Part shown: in pieces, positions 35,056 to 43,350 of the stretch
Layout of the letters: each line of letters starts with the position of its first letter
Numbering within the stretch: position 1 is the stretch's first letter
NCBI GenBank assembly: GCA_964640195.1
Contig: CAZXIC010000004.1
Span: forward strand, 1 to 64,000
Length of the DNA: 64,000 nt
Source: CAZXIC01 sp964640195
Lineage (GTDB): Archaea > Iainarchaeota > Iainarchaeia > Iainarchaeales > GCA-2688035
Direction: 5' to 3'
Made by a program: the position numbers and the translations under genes
The notes under the pieces: generated by a model
What the model saw: only the letters and a program-made list of their open reading frames with translations
What the model was told of the DNA's origin: nothing
The model's database searches: none

Positions 35056-35945
35056 ATTAACTCAATGGTCTCCTTGTGCGTAGGCACTTCTCCAGTTTCC
35101 CTAAATATTCTATACTTGGTTATGTGTTTTAAATTTTTGGGTCTGATTGTTTTGAAGAAAATATCTAGCGGTAGTTGGTTGTAAATATAAACACTTTTTC
35201 CTGACGCACTTGCTGAGAATCCGAGGCTTTTCAGCGAATTTTTTATTTCTTCTAGGAATTTTGGGCTGCAGTTAATATATTCAATGACGCCTGCATTTTC
35301 TCTCCTCCTGTGGAAGCTTCCGTCAGTATCAAACAGACCTCACAAATAACAACGCAAAAGTTTTTGGTCTTTTAGAATTTCTTTTTGGATTGCCATCCTG
35401 TTTTTTCTATCCCCCACAGGGAAATTACATTTCTCTGATAAAAATTCCTTAAGCTTTTTTGAATAAATCCTACACTTAACCTTGCCCCCGTGTATTAAAA
35501 TTTTGGGTTGCAATCCGAATAGCCTAATAAATAGCCCTTGAACGTGCCTGCTTACGTAGTCATAATCAACAATAGCATTGCAACTAACGCTTGTTTCGTT
35601 TCCTGTTTCACAAACACACCCATCACCGGCCAGTATCCCTAAAAATTCTGCCAAATCTTTGGAGAGGGCGGGCTCATTAATCTGCTTAGGGCCGCAGTTT
35701 GGCAGTTCCACGGTTTTAAGGGATTTGTATGCAGATATATCTAACCCCGTCTTTTCATGTAGGAGTTGGATTCTTTTAACAGGCATCTTGCTTGATTCCT
35801 TCAAATACAGGAAAACCATGCACCTACTTATTTTCAGCAATCTTGCCATCTTACCCCAGGTAACACCCAACCCGTGTTTCAACTCTCTTAGCAATTCAGC
35901 CTGTTTTCCTTTCTCCAAGTCCAAAAAAAGATTTTTTTCAATCAT
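35046..35945 (-). pseudogene. LAGLIDADG homing endonuclease interrupted by an in-frame TGA
   Basis: The first part (35343-35945) encodes an N-terminal helix-turn-helix region (about 25-60) and the first LAGLIDADG motif LGILAGDGCV (near residue 105). After TGA at 35340-35342 the same frame continues for 98 codons with the second motif, GLFDTDGSFHRRR, and an ordinary endonuclease end to TAG at 35046. The TGA sits in the motif's position usually held by Arg or Ala (YL-stop-GLFDTDG); CGA to TGA would explain it. The single nonsense change suggests a recent loss, a sequencing error, or readthrough. The end overlaps the tRNA-Gly acceptor stem by ten bases. Confidence 0.8.
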
Positions 35946-36100
35946 TGTAGTGCTATAATATTAATTTTTTGGCGGTTATAAATACATTGGAAACAGAGCA
36001 GGCTTCCGCTGAATTTCAGAGGTGAAAAATTTCCGGCAAAGGAAATTTCGCCAGTTTTTTTAAATCAGGCTTGTTTAAATAGCTAGAATGGGTAAATTGG

Positions 36101-36739
36101 ATGAAAGGCAAACTGCTCGCAATAGAGGGAAGCGATGCTTCAGGCAAGAAAACCCAGGCACTGCTGCTGCTTCAAAGGCTCAGGAGCGAAGGTTACAGGG
36201 CAGAGCTGATTTCTTTCCCGCGATACAAGGCATTCTTCGGCAGGCTGGTCAAGCGCTATCTGAAAGGTGAGATGGGCCCGATCCAAAGGCTGCCGCCTGA
36301 GCTGCCCGCGCTGCTTTACGCGCTGGACAGGTTTGATGCTGCAGAGGCGCTGGGTAAAAAGCTAAAGCAGGGCAGAATAATCGTTGTAGATAGGTTTAGC
36401 GCAAGCAACCTTGCTTACCAGGCAGCAAAGCTGCGGGGGAAAGAGCGCAAGGAATTCATCAAATGGCTCGAGCGCATCGAATCGCGCCTGCCCCAGCCAA
36501 CCCTCACGGTTTACCTGGACGTTCCAGTCAGCGTTTCACAGCAGTTGATGCTCCGTGAGAGCAGGAAAAAAGACCTACATGAAAAAAACACCGCTTACCT
36601 CAAAGGCGTGCGGCGTGTTTACCTGCTGCTTGCAAAGCAAGGAAAGTGGAAAAAAATAGACTGCGTGCGCAGGGGAAAGATGCTTCCAAAGGCAGCTATC
36701 CACCAAGCGCTGTGGCGCGAAGCCAAAAAATACCTTTAA
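36101..36739 (+). CDS. tmk: Thymidylate kinase
   Basis: Phosphorylates dTMP to dTDP. The 212-residue protein has P-loop IEGSDASGKKTQ (near residue 8), the dTMP-binding block LISFPRYK, the DRY/DRF motif IIVVDRFSASNLAYQ (near 95) and TVYLDVPVSVS. The lid region is Arg/Lys-rich (RESRKKDLHEKN). A TATA-like TTTAAATAG at 36074 lies about 25 bases before the ATG, so the message may be nearly leaderless. Confidence 0.92.
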   Translation: MKGKLLAIEGSDASGKKTQALLLLQRLRSEGYRAELISFPRYKAFFGRLVKRYLKGEMGPIQRLPPELPALLYALDRFDAAEALGKKLKQGRIIVVDRFSASNLAYQAAKLRGKERKEFIKWLERIESRLPQPTLTVYLDVPVSVSQQLMLRESRKKDLHEKNTAYLKGVRRVYLLLAKQGKWKKIDCVRRGKMLPKAAIHQALWREAKKYL

Positions 36740-36773
36740 ATTAGATTTCCCCGCAATATTTCTGGTTTTTAGG

Positions 36774-37721
36774 GTGGATTACAGCAGGGTGCTTTCCTTC
36801 TCCTTCAGCTGGCTTAAGGAGAAAAAGGCAGTCAAATACCTTGCACTGGGCTGGGCTGCTGCCTTAGCACTTATCTTGCTTCTTGCTGCCCTTGCATTGC
36901 TTCTTTTCAGGGAAACAATCACCAGCTTGCTTGCCGGCTCATTTTCAACCCTGGCAGGGCTTTTGCTTGAACCCTCGCTGGTTGAGCAAATGGTTGCAGT
37001 GTTTCTCGCTGCAGCAATTCCGCTATTCGCCCTTTTTGCCCTAGGGCTCCTATACATTCATGCATTAATGGTTCTGGCTGCCTTGAGGAAAGCAGGTCTG
37101 CCTGCAGCAGAGCTTTCCCCAATCAGGTTCATTAAATTGGTTGCTTCGTGCATTGAAAGCACTGCCCTTGCTGTCTTCTCAGCCTTTAACAAGAAGTACC
37201 TTGCGCTGCTGCTTGCCGCACTTGTTTTCGCTGCAGCAACATTCGTTCCAGACGATTTTGCAAGCATTGCAAGCGGATTGCTCGCTTTGCTGCTGCTTTC
37301 CCTCTACTCGCCTGTTGTCTTTTACAACGCAGTTAGGCAAAGCCACGCCCCTGTTATTTTTCTCTCCAAAGGTGTTTCAGTAGCCGCTGCCCTGAAAGCA
37401 AGCTGGTTTTTCACTGAAAAGAGGTTCTGGAGCATAGTTGCAGCCTGGCTTGCCTTGTTTCTTGTTTCCTTGGCCTTGTTTGCACTGGCTTTTTTTGCCA
37501 TTTCCCTTGCCCTAACAGCATTGTTCTTTTACCTTCTTTCCCTGTTTTCCCTGGCCTTCCAGATAGCATCCTTACTGACAGCCTTGGTTCTCCTTCCCTT
37601 TGCCTTGCTGGTTCTCTCATATGCAAAAGCAGCAGTCTACCGCGAATGCTTGGATGAAATGGAAGCAGAGAGGCTGCCTGCAGAAGCAGTTGCAGCAGCG
37701 GGAAAAACGAAAAAAGGTTGA
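36774..37721 (+). CDS. Multi-pass membrane protein, paralogue of the gene at 20.2 kb
   Basis: 315 residues with about six to seven transmembrane helices, Ala- and Leu-rich, a GTG start at 36774 and the polar turn RLPAEAVAAAGKTKKG at the end. Its N-terminal pattern (soluble amphipathic helix FSFSWLKEKKAVKYL followed by a long hydrophobic pair) and the helix order resemble the protein at 20206-21234. No catalytic motif is visible. It is 34 bases behind tmk, probably in one transcript. Confidence 0.7.
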   Translation: MDYSRVLSFSFSWLKEKKAVKYLALGWAAALALILLLAALALLLFRETITSLLAGSFSTLAGLLLEPSLVEQMVAVFLAAAIPLFALFALGLLYIHALMVLAALRKAGLPAAELSPIRFIKLVASCIESTALAVFSAFNKKYLALLLAALVFAAATFVPDDFASIASGLLALLLLSLYSPVVFYNAVRQSHAPVIFLSKGVSVAAALKASWFFTEKRFWSIVAAWLALFLVSLALFALAFFAISLALTALFFYLLSLFSLAFQIASLLTALVLLPFALLVLSYAKAAVYRECLDEMEAERLPAEAVAAAGKTKKG

Positions 37722-37733
37722 ATCGAAATGATT

Positions 37734-37945
37734 GCGGATGCCGGGGGTCGAACCCGGGTCACGACCTGATTGCAGCAACCTTTAAATCTGTTTTTTGGAA
37801 AAAAGGCTTTTGCGAAGCACTTTTTCCCCAGGCTTTTTTCCCACAGGAAAAAAAGGCTTTTGCGAAGCACTTTTTCCCCAGGCTTTTTTCCCACAGGAAA
37901 AAAGGCTGTGGCAAGGTCGGATCCTAACCACTAGACTACATCCGC
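37734..37945 (-). tRNA. tRNA-Gly(GCC) with a long repeat-containing intron
   Basis: On the minus strand the acceptor GCGGATG/CATCCGC, the D arm from GTCTAGTGGTTAGGATC, the anticodon stem CGACC/GGTCG with loop TTGCCA..A (anticodon GCC) and the T arm CCGGG-TTCGACC-CCCGG form a complete tRNA-Gly. The anticodon loop is split by about 141 bases (37768-37908), an unusually long archaeal tRNA intron, most of it two exact 50-base tandem copies. Confidence 0.9.
37801..37900. repeat. Two exact tandem 50-bp copies inside the tRNA-Gly(GCC) intron
   Basis: 37801-37850 equals 37851-37900, and a partial third copy (AAAGGCTG) follows. Each copy contains poly-A and poly-T segments that pair (GGAAAAAAGGC with GCCTTTTTTCC-like partners), so the intron can fold as repeated hairpins. 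Confidence 0.97.
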
Positions 37946-37958
37946 TCCCGTAAGAAAA

Positions 37959-39650
37959 TTATCTTAACAACAATGCTTTTAAAAGAAATGCGATAACCAC
38001 AATTCCCGCGAGTATTGCTGCAACCAAAACGGTTTCAACCGAAATGCTAGCTGGAACTTGCAGCAAAGGGCTTTCCTGGGCAGCTTCTTCACCAAAAGGG
38101 TTTTCCTTAACAACCCCGCCTTCCACTACAGTTATTGTTGTCCCATAATCAAGGCCCGGCCCTGAAATGTGGACACTGTAGGGCGCGGTTGAAAAGTTTT
38201 CCACCCTGATTGAGTCTGTCGCCCTGCCGTACGCTTCTACCAAAACAGTTTTTTCTATTGTCTCAGCATTCTCAACAGTGAAGCGTGCCTCTGCTTCCTT
38301 TTCCCCCAAATTTTCCAGCGTTACCCGCATAACAAGCGTGTTTCCCTGCACCAGGGGCAGCAGCTCGCGTAGAATAACCAATGATTCCTCTGCCTGTTGT
38401 TCGCCTGAAACAATTTTCAGTTCAGCACTCTTTTCCTCACTTAGGCTGATTGCCTTGTATTTTCCTGTAAGGTGCTGGTTTGGCCGCAGTTCCTGGTTTA
38501 TTCTAACCCGCCATCCAATGTTTTTCTCCTCCAAGGGCATGAACAAGATGATTTTCTCTTCGCTTTCGGTGATAAAGCCCTGGGGCAGGACAAGCAGGAC
38601 AGGCGCTATCAGGCTGCTGTCCAGCATGTTTTTTATCAAAATATTTAAATCGTGCCACCTGTTTGCCTGCAGCGTTTCATCCTGCAGCTGGATTGCAAGA
38701 ATATTGTTGAAATACCCGGCCTCTTCAACCTCAACAACCGGGTTTTTTTCAGTTATGCTGACTGCAGCGTCTTGCGGCTTTGTGCTGCGTACAGTTATTT
38801 TGGCTGTTGCCCCCGCAGGGTCTGGAAACGCCCCTCTGTAGAAGTGCGTGCCGTCCACAATCGTTGCTTCGCCGTAGGTCGGGTCAGCGGCTATCCAGCC
38901 GCTTTTTGGGTTAAACGCCTCTACCCAGGCATGGTTTCCCCAGCCTTCGCCGCTGTAGACAACGCCTGCAGCAAACCTTGTGGGAATTTGCTTTGCCCTG
39001 AGCATTGCAGCTGCAAGTGCAGCGAACTCGTCGCAAACCCCCCTCTTTGATTCAAGAGTTTGCAGCGCGCTGTATGTATCGGGATAGTAAGCAGAATCGT
39101 ATGTGATATAGCCATGAGTCCAGTCTGTAACTTCACGCAGGGTTTCAAGCCAGCTGCTTGAACTGAACGTGTTTAGGGCGATTGTCCTTATTCTTTCATC
39201 GTTTGATTCAACGTTCTCCGTGGCATCCAGGTAGTCAGCATGTTCTTTGATTGGAGTGTTTAGATTGCTGTCCTGCAGGTTGTTAGCACTGTAATCTGTT
39301 TCAATCACTGCCTCAATTTTGTAGCTGATTCTGCCCGTTTCCCTAACAGTGAAAACCGCGTACTTGTTTCCGTATTCGTCTTGCTGCCTGCTTGCCTTAA
39401 CCGGTTTTCCGTTTATTGAAAGCGTTTCCTGCAGCGACACGATTCTCTGGCTTGTTGTTTCATTGAAGGACAGCAGCTCAAGCTTTACCTCGCCGTTGTG
39501 CAGCTGCCCGGTGATTTCACCGCTGCCAGCAACCGTGATTTTTGCTTTAACAGATTGCACGGTTACAGGGTTTTCAATCTCTGCAGTGCTGCAGCAGGGC
39601 AGCAGGATTGAAACAATGAAAACAGCCAAAAGAACCCTGCCTTTATACAT
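37959..39650 (-). CDS. Secreted, membrane-anchored transglutaminase-like protein
   Basis: A 563-residue extracytoplasmic protein. A signal peptide (LLAVFIVSILLPCCS, possibly a lipobox-like Cys) is followed by a beta domain. The transglutaminase core has its catalytic triad Cys in ESKRGVCDEFAALAAAML (near residue 210), His in GWGNHAWVEAF (near 247) and Asp in IAADPTYGE (near 262). Further beta-sandwich domains and a C-terminal transmembrane helix (about 537-560) complete it. It may cleave or cross-link surface peptides. The start overlaps the stop of the small upstream gene. Confidence 0.87.
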   Translation of the reverse strand: MYKGRVLLAVFIVSILLPCCSTAEIENPVTVQSVKAKITVAGSGEITGQLHNGEVKLELLSFNETTSQRIVSLQETLSINGKPVKASRQQDEYGNKYAVFTVRETGRISYKIEAVIETDYSANNLQDSNLNTPIKEHADYLDATENVESNDERIRTIALNTFSSSSWLETLREVTDWTHGYITYDSAYYPDTYSALQTLESKRGVCDEFAALAAAMLRAKQIPTRFAAGVVYSGEGWGNHAWVEAFNPKSGWIAADPTYGEATIVDGTHFYRGAFPDPAGATAKITVRSTKPQDAAVSITEKNPVVEVEEAGYFNNILAIQLQDETLQANRWHDLNILIKNMLDSSLIAPVLLVLPQGFITESEEKIILFMPLEEKNIGWRVRINQELRPNQHLTGKYKAISLSEEKSAELKIVSGEQQAEESLVILRELLPLVQGNTLVMRVTLENLGEKEAEARFTVENAETIEKTVLVEAYGRATDSIRVENFSTAPYSVHISGPGLDYGTTITVVEGGVVKENPFGEEAAQESPLLQVPASISVETVLVAAILAGIVVIAFLLKALLLR

Positions 39651-39835
39651 TAAATCCCCCTTCTTTTCTCTTTCACGCTTTTTTCAATGTTGTGCCTTAC
39701 CACATGATTGGTGCTTGCCTCAACCAGTTTGCGCAGCTCGTCCTTGGATGCCTTGACTGGCTGAAACAATAACTCGCCGCCGGGCCCCTCCATAAGCACA
39801 TCGATTGTAATGCGTTTTCCCCCTTTACTCTGCAT
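39650..39835 (-). CDS. Small conserved-looking protein of unknown function
   Basis: A 61-residue soluble protein (KRITIDVLMEGPGGELLFQP, then DELRKLVEASTNHVVRHN). A strand-strand-helix layout can be imagined. Its stop overlaps the start of the transglutaminase-like gene by one base, so the two are translated from one message. No family recognised. Confidence 0.55.
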   Translation of the reverse strand: MQSKGGKRITIDVLMEGPGGELLFQPVKASKDELRKLVEASTNHVVRHNIEKSVKEKRRGI

Positions 39836-39858
39836 TCAGAAGAGTAATCTCGAACCAG

Positions 39859-40422
39859 CTATTTAACTCTATTGCCGGGTTGCACTGCTGCGTTGGCAGG
39901 GCAATTTTGCCTCTTTCTAAGTCCTAGCCAAATTACAACCAGCACAGCCGCACCAAGCAACGGCAGCAACAGTTCGCTTGTTTCCGGCACAGGGGTTTTC
40001 GCAGTGTAAACAGTAAGCGTTTTACAGTTTATTTCTTGGCACGGGTCTATGCCTTCTGAAACCCGCGCATTTACGCTGTAGTTGCCCCCTTCCCATGTCT
40101 TGTCAACTCTGAAGGATAGCCCAAACTCCTTTGTTTCGCCCTCTGGAACGGGATTTGGTGGTCTGCCCGATTCGCTGTCAAAAGCCACCCCCGTGCCCCC
40201 TGAATCAAGAACCGCTATTTCAACAGTTGCATCCCCCGAGGCACTGTTGTTTCTTACGCCAACGGTTACTCTAACAGTTTCCCCCGGGGCTTCAAGTGGA
40301 TTACGCACCACTTTTGGATCAATTTCGCAGGAAACGATTTGGAACGGCGGCATGCCGGGCTCTGGCAGAACAGAGGGGAGCATCAAAAACCATGCAAGAA
40401 AAATAATTGCAATTCTGTTCAT
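39859..40422 (-). CDS. Secreted CARDB-like domain protein with C-terminal anchor
   Basis: 187 residues: signal peptide (IAIIFLAWFLMLPSVLP), one beta-sandwich domain of the CARDB/NEW3 type (VRVTVGVRNNSASGDATVEI, EGETKEFGLSFRVDKTWEGG, YSVNARVSEG) and a C-terminal helix LLLPLLGAAVLVVIWLGL with a short basic tail. Two Cys at CQEINCK may form a disulphide. It probably stands on the cell surface; partner unknown. It lies 24 bases upstream of the small gene in the same direction. Confidence 0.7.
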   Translation of the reverse strand: MNRIAIIFLAWFLMLPSVLPEPGMPPFQIVSCEIDPKVVRNPLEAPGETVRVTVGVRNNSASGDATVEIAVLDSGGTGVAFDSESGRPPNPVPEGETKEFGLSFRVDKTWEGGNYSVNARVSEGIDPCQEINCKTLTVYTAKTPVPETSELLLPLLGAAVLVVIWLGLRKRQNCPANAAVQPGNRVK

Positions 40423-40530
40423 TCTATTTGATTTACTTTTTTGTTGTATTTAAATTTAAGCAAGCGGCATTAGCAGGTCGGCAGGGCAAGGTTTAAATAT
40501 AAATTAACCCTTTTGTTAATTGGTGCCAAC

Positions 40531-40953
40531 ATGACCAGGCCTTATTATTTCTTTGGCGCAAACAGGATTTTTCTGCCGAGGCTGCTTGGCGCATTTTTGC
40601 TGGCTGCGGCACTGCTGATGTTTATTTCTGCTTCCGGTCAAATGTTTGACACCTGGGATACGCTGCGGAAATATCCTGAGTGCATTGAGAAAAAGGATGA
40701 GGCAATTGACACGTTTGCACAAATCCAGTACTGCAAGCAGAGCTTGGCAGATGTCACAGGCCTGCATTTGAGGCCAGACCAGGCAAGGCCCACCACAAGG
40801 CAGTTTTTGATTACCCTGCTGCCGCCTGTTGCCTTGCTGTTCTTTTGGGCATCTGTCTTCCTGCTGGGCCTGATTTTGTACCAGACTGGTGTTGTCAGGT
40901 TCCTGCCGCAGCGCCCTGTTCAAAAGTCAGGGCCGAAAAGGGCAAAGAAGTAG
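40531..40953 (+). CDS. Two-helix membrane protein, unknown function
   Basis: 140 residues: a hydrophobic helix at about 15-35 (LLGAFLLAAALLMFISAS), an extracytoplasmic loop with two Cys (YPECIEKK, IQYCKQSL) and a second helix at about 95-120 (LLFFWASVFLLGLILY), then a basic tail. The ATG at 40531 is chosen. An AT-rich element (TTTAAATATAAA near 40491) is a plausible TATA box 30-40 bases upstream. Not recognised. Confidence 0.65.
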   Translation: MTRPYYFFGANRIFLPRLLGAFLLAAALLMFISASGQMFDTWDTLRKYPECIEKKDEAIDTFAQIQYCKQSLADVTGLHLRPDQARPTTRQFLITLLPPVALLFFWASVFLLGLILYQTGVVRFLPQRPVQKSGPKRAKK

Positions 40954-40995
40954 GGTTTAAATCAGCCCTTGGTAAGAAAAAGAAGGAAAGTGGGT

Positions 40996-42291
40996 TTAGT
41001 ACAGCGTCACTACCTTCACTTTTCCTGTTTCCTCTATTTTCCCCTTCTTCATCCCGACCAGGCACTTAATGCCTGTTTTTTCTGCTTGCTCAAGCAGGCG
41101 TTTTGTGACAATGCCGTCAAACACCACTGCATGTGCGTTGCGCTGCCTCTGCATTTCCTCTAACAGGTCTCTTACGCTTACCTCTTTCACTGCCTTCCCT
41201 TTCTCGTCCAAAAACCTTGCCTTTAACGTGTTGTTCAGTTCCTGCATAGGCTGGTTGAACTCGCCCAAATCATTGGGCTTTTGCAGCATTGCAGGCATTT
41301 CCTCTTCTTTGTGTCTGAACAAAAAGTCCCTTCCCCTCATTTGCCGGTTTCTGCCAGTGCCTCCTGGCTTAAACCGCCTTCCGCCCCTGCTTCTAGGCTT
41401 GAATCCCCTGCTGCTCTCTCTGCCAGCGCTTTCCCTGTAGCCTCTTTGGCGTTGGAACAAAGGCTTGTAGCCCCTTGCAAGGTCTCCCAATGACCGCTTC
41501 TTTTTCAGCGCTGCGAGGATTTCCTTCAGCGTGAGCTCTTCAACCTCTTTTCCAGCCGGGGCCTTTGCAATGCTGTCTATCTTTGCAAGCTGGCTTAACT
41601 GCCTTGCAATCAGGTCGCCTCCCCTGTCGCCATCAACAAATGCAGTGGTTGTCTTTTGTTTGCTCAATCCAATCATCGTTTCCGGCATGTTTGCGCCATT
41701 TATTGCAATGCAGTTCCGTATCCCATGCCTCAGCAGGTTTATTACATCAGCTCTGCCTTCAACGATTATAAGCTCGTCGCTCTTTTCAATGTCAGGGCCG
41801 GCTGGCAGCCTTTCTTTGCCGTATTCCTGCAGCATAGCGCCTCTTAGCCCGCCCACTATCTCTTCAGCCAGTTCAGTGCTTTCAGGCATTGTTTCGCTCA
41901 TTTTCTGCAGCAGTTCCTTTGCCCTCTCAGTAACCGCCTTTCTCTTCTCCCCGCGAGTGTCATCAATTGCAACTGTTTTAAAGATGCTGCTGCAAGGGCC
42001 AACCTTGTCAACTGATTCTATGGCTGCGGCGAGTATTGAGGTTTTGACTTTGTCCATTCCACTTGGAATCGTGATAAGCCCAGAGGTTTTCCCGCTGTGG
42101 GCCCTTGCGTCAACCTCTATCCTGCCCAGCTTCCCGTTTTTCTGCAGTTCCTTCAGGTCCAGGTCTTCGCCCATCAGGCCCTCGCTTTGGCCGAATATTG
42201 CCCCAATTATGTCGTGTTTGTCAACAACTCCTTCGATTGAAAACTCTATTCTAACCAGGTACTTTACAGTACTCAAGTAAGTCTTTGCCAT
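40996..42291 (-). CDS. dnaG: DnaG-like primase/exosome-associated protein with RG-rich linker
   Basis: The archaeal DnaG homologue, 431 residues, a TOPRIM protein linked to primase activity and to the RNA exosome. The N-terminal block YLVRIEFSIEGVVDKHDIIG is family specific. The TOPRIM motifs are LIIVEGRADVINLLRHG (near residue 175) and TAFVDGDRGGDLIARQL (near 215). Residues about 285-345 are an Arg/Gly-rich linker (RQRGYRESAGRESSRGFKPR, SRGGRRF), likely RNA-binding. The C-terminal helical domain ends with a Toprim-like strand. SD GGGTGATTA precedes the ATG. Confidence 0.93.
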   Translation of the reverse strand: MAKTYLSTVKYLVRIEFSIEGVVDKHDIIGAIFGQSEGLMGEDLDLKELQKNGKLGRIEVDARAHSGKTSGLITIPSGMDKVKTSILAAAIESVDKVGPCSSIFKTVAIDDTRGEKRKAVTERAKELLQKMSETMPESTELAEEIVGGLRGAMLQEYGKERLPAGPDIEKSDELIIVEGRADVINLLRHGIRNCIAINGANMPETMIGLSKQKTTTAFVDGDRGGDLIARQLSQLAKIDSIAKAPAGKEVEELTLKEILAALKKKRSLGDLARGYKPLFQRQRGYRESAGRESSRGFKPRSRGGRRFKPGGTGRNRQMRGRDFLFRHKEEEMPAMLQKPNDLGEFNQPMQELNNTLKARFLDEKGKAVKEVSVRDLLEEMQRQRNAHAVVFDGIVTKRLLEQAEKTGIKCLVGMKKGKIEETGKVKVVTLY

Positions 42292-42706
42292 TTGCTAATC
42301 ACCCTTCTTTTTTTTTCTTGCAGAATTAGGGAAACAGTGGTTGCCCAACTACCTACTCAGGCACTTCCACTTTTTCAAGCAATTTTTTTTCCGCCAAATG
42401 TCCGGCACTAAACTTCAGATGCAGCAAAGTTGCTGCGCGTTCCCCGCAAAGCGTTGCAAGGTTCCGTTTTTTTCAGCCATCCAAAAAGCGAAAAAAACAA
42501 ACAAAAATGCTTTTTAAACCCATAATGGTTGTAAATTTCCAAATTTTTAATTTACTGCGTTTCCGCAACATCTCTATTTTTGAAGCAACCTTCGTCGTTG
42601 CCCTAATCCTACAGAAAATTATGTATAGGAAAAAGAATAAAAAGGTGCTGTTTTTGGTGAAAAACCATTTATCTTTTTTTCTTCCCTTATCATTACCGGT
42701 TTTTCC
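42292..42706. other. 415-bp intergenic region: structured dnaG leader or small RNA
   Basis: On the minus strand a TATA-like GGTTTAAAAAGC near 42512-42523 predicts a transcript start around 42490, about 200 bases ahead of dnaG. The leader holds stable pairings: GCAGCAA/TTGCTGC (42425-42441), CGCTTTGCGGGGAACGCG (near 42450-42467) and a CCGGAC/CCG element. No conserved box motif could be confirmed. The right part (42540-42700) is AT-rich with the hjc promoter region and nothing else I can name. Confidence 0.35.
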
Positions 42707-43117
42707 ATGGCAAGGTACAAAAAGGGGGCAAACGCTGAAAGGGAACTAATCCACATATTGTTTGACCACGGCTTCAGCGTTGTCAGGACTGCGGGCAGCG
42801 GCAAAACAGCTTTGCCTGCGCCAGACATCCTTGCCCTGAAGCAGGGAAAGCAGCTTGCATTCGAGTGCAAGGCATGGGCTGCCGGGCATTTGTCCATCCC
42901 AACCGAGCAAATAAGCGAATTGGTCGGCTGGAGCAAGAGAGCCGGCGTTAAATGCTTCGTTGCCTGGAAGATTCCAAGGAAAGGCTGGTTTTTTCTGACT
43001 CCAGGACAGATGCATAAAACAAAAAAGTTTTATCTAATCAGCAGGAAGAATGCCCTGCGCAAAGCAATCAACTTGAATGTAATTGTCGGAACGCAAAAGC
43101 AGATCAAGCTGAAATAG
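42707..43117 (+). CDS. hjc: Holliday junction resolvase Hjc
   Basis: Cuts four-way DNA junctions during recombination. 136 residues. The nuclease residues appear as the Glu of KKGANAERELIHILFDHGF (near 12), the Asp of APDILALK (near 40) and the Glu-x-Lys of AFECKAW (near 53), the PD-(D/E)xK pattern of archaeal Hjc. KCFVAWKIPRKGWFFL follows as in the family. Together with RadA (8.5 kb) and HerA/NurA/Rad50 (50-58 kb) this gives a recombination set. Confidence 0.93.
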   Translation: MARYKKGANAERELIHILFDHGFSVVRTAGSGKTALPAPDILALKQGKQLAFECKAWAAGHLSIPTEQISELVGWSKRAGVKCFVAWKIPRKGWFFLTPGQMHKTKKFYLISRKNALRKAINLNVIVGTQKQIKLK

Positions 43118-43191
43118 CTGCTGTTTCTGTTCAGGAGAAAATGCTTTTTAAACCTTCACAGCCAACTTTCTATTGTTAAGGGCTTTTTGTT

Positions 43192-43332
43192 ATGAGGCTG
43201 CATTTGGAAGACATGATAGCAGAGCTGCGCTTGCGCATTCAGGAAGGCAAGGGCCTGAGGAACAGGGTTCTGTTGCAGCAGGCTTTGAAGGCATTACAGG
43301 ACTACAAGAAGGCAAACGAGCGAGTTGTTTAA
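43192..43332 (+). CDS. Small helical protein (46 residues), unknown
   Basis: A short frame with an ATG at 43192 and stop at 43332, encoding MRLHLEDMIAELRLRIQEGK then GLRNRVLLQQALKALQDYKK. The whole sequence is amphipathic helix with a natural composition. A TATA-like CTTTTTAAACC at 43145-43155 lies about 40 bases before the ATG. Size and context suggest a real small gene between hjc and the next minus-strand gene. No family recognised. Confidence 0.55.
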   Translation: MRLHLEDMIAELRLRIQEGKGLRNRVLLQQALKALQDYKKANERVV

Positions 43333-43350
43333 AGGCAACCGGCTTTTGGT

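Noticed and set aside
35340..35342. TGA recoded as an amino acid throughout this genome
   Set aside because: Many intact genes here end at TGA (for example tpiA, iscS-neighbour and GNAT genes), so general reassignment is ruled out. Readthrough at this one site remains open.
37801..37900. CRISPR-like repeats
   Set aside because: The 50-bp units are directly tandem without spacers and lie inside a tRNA intron.
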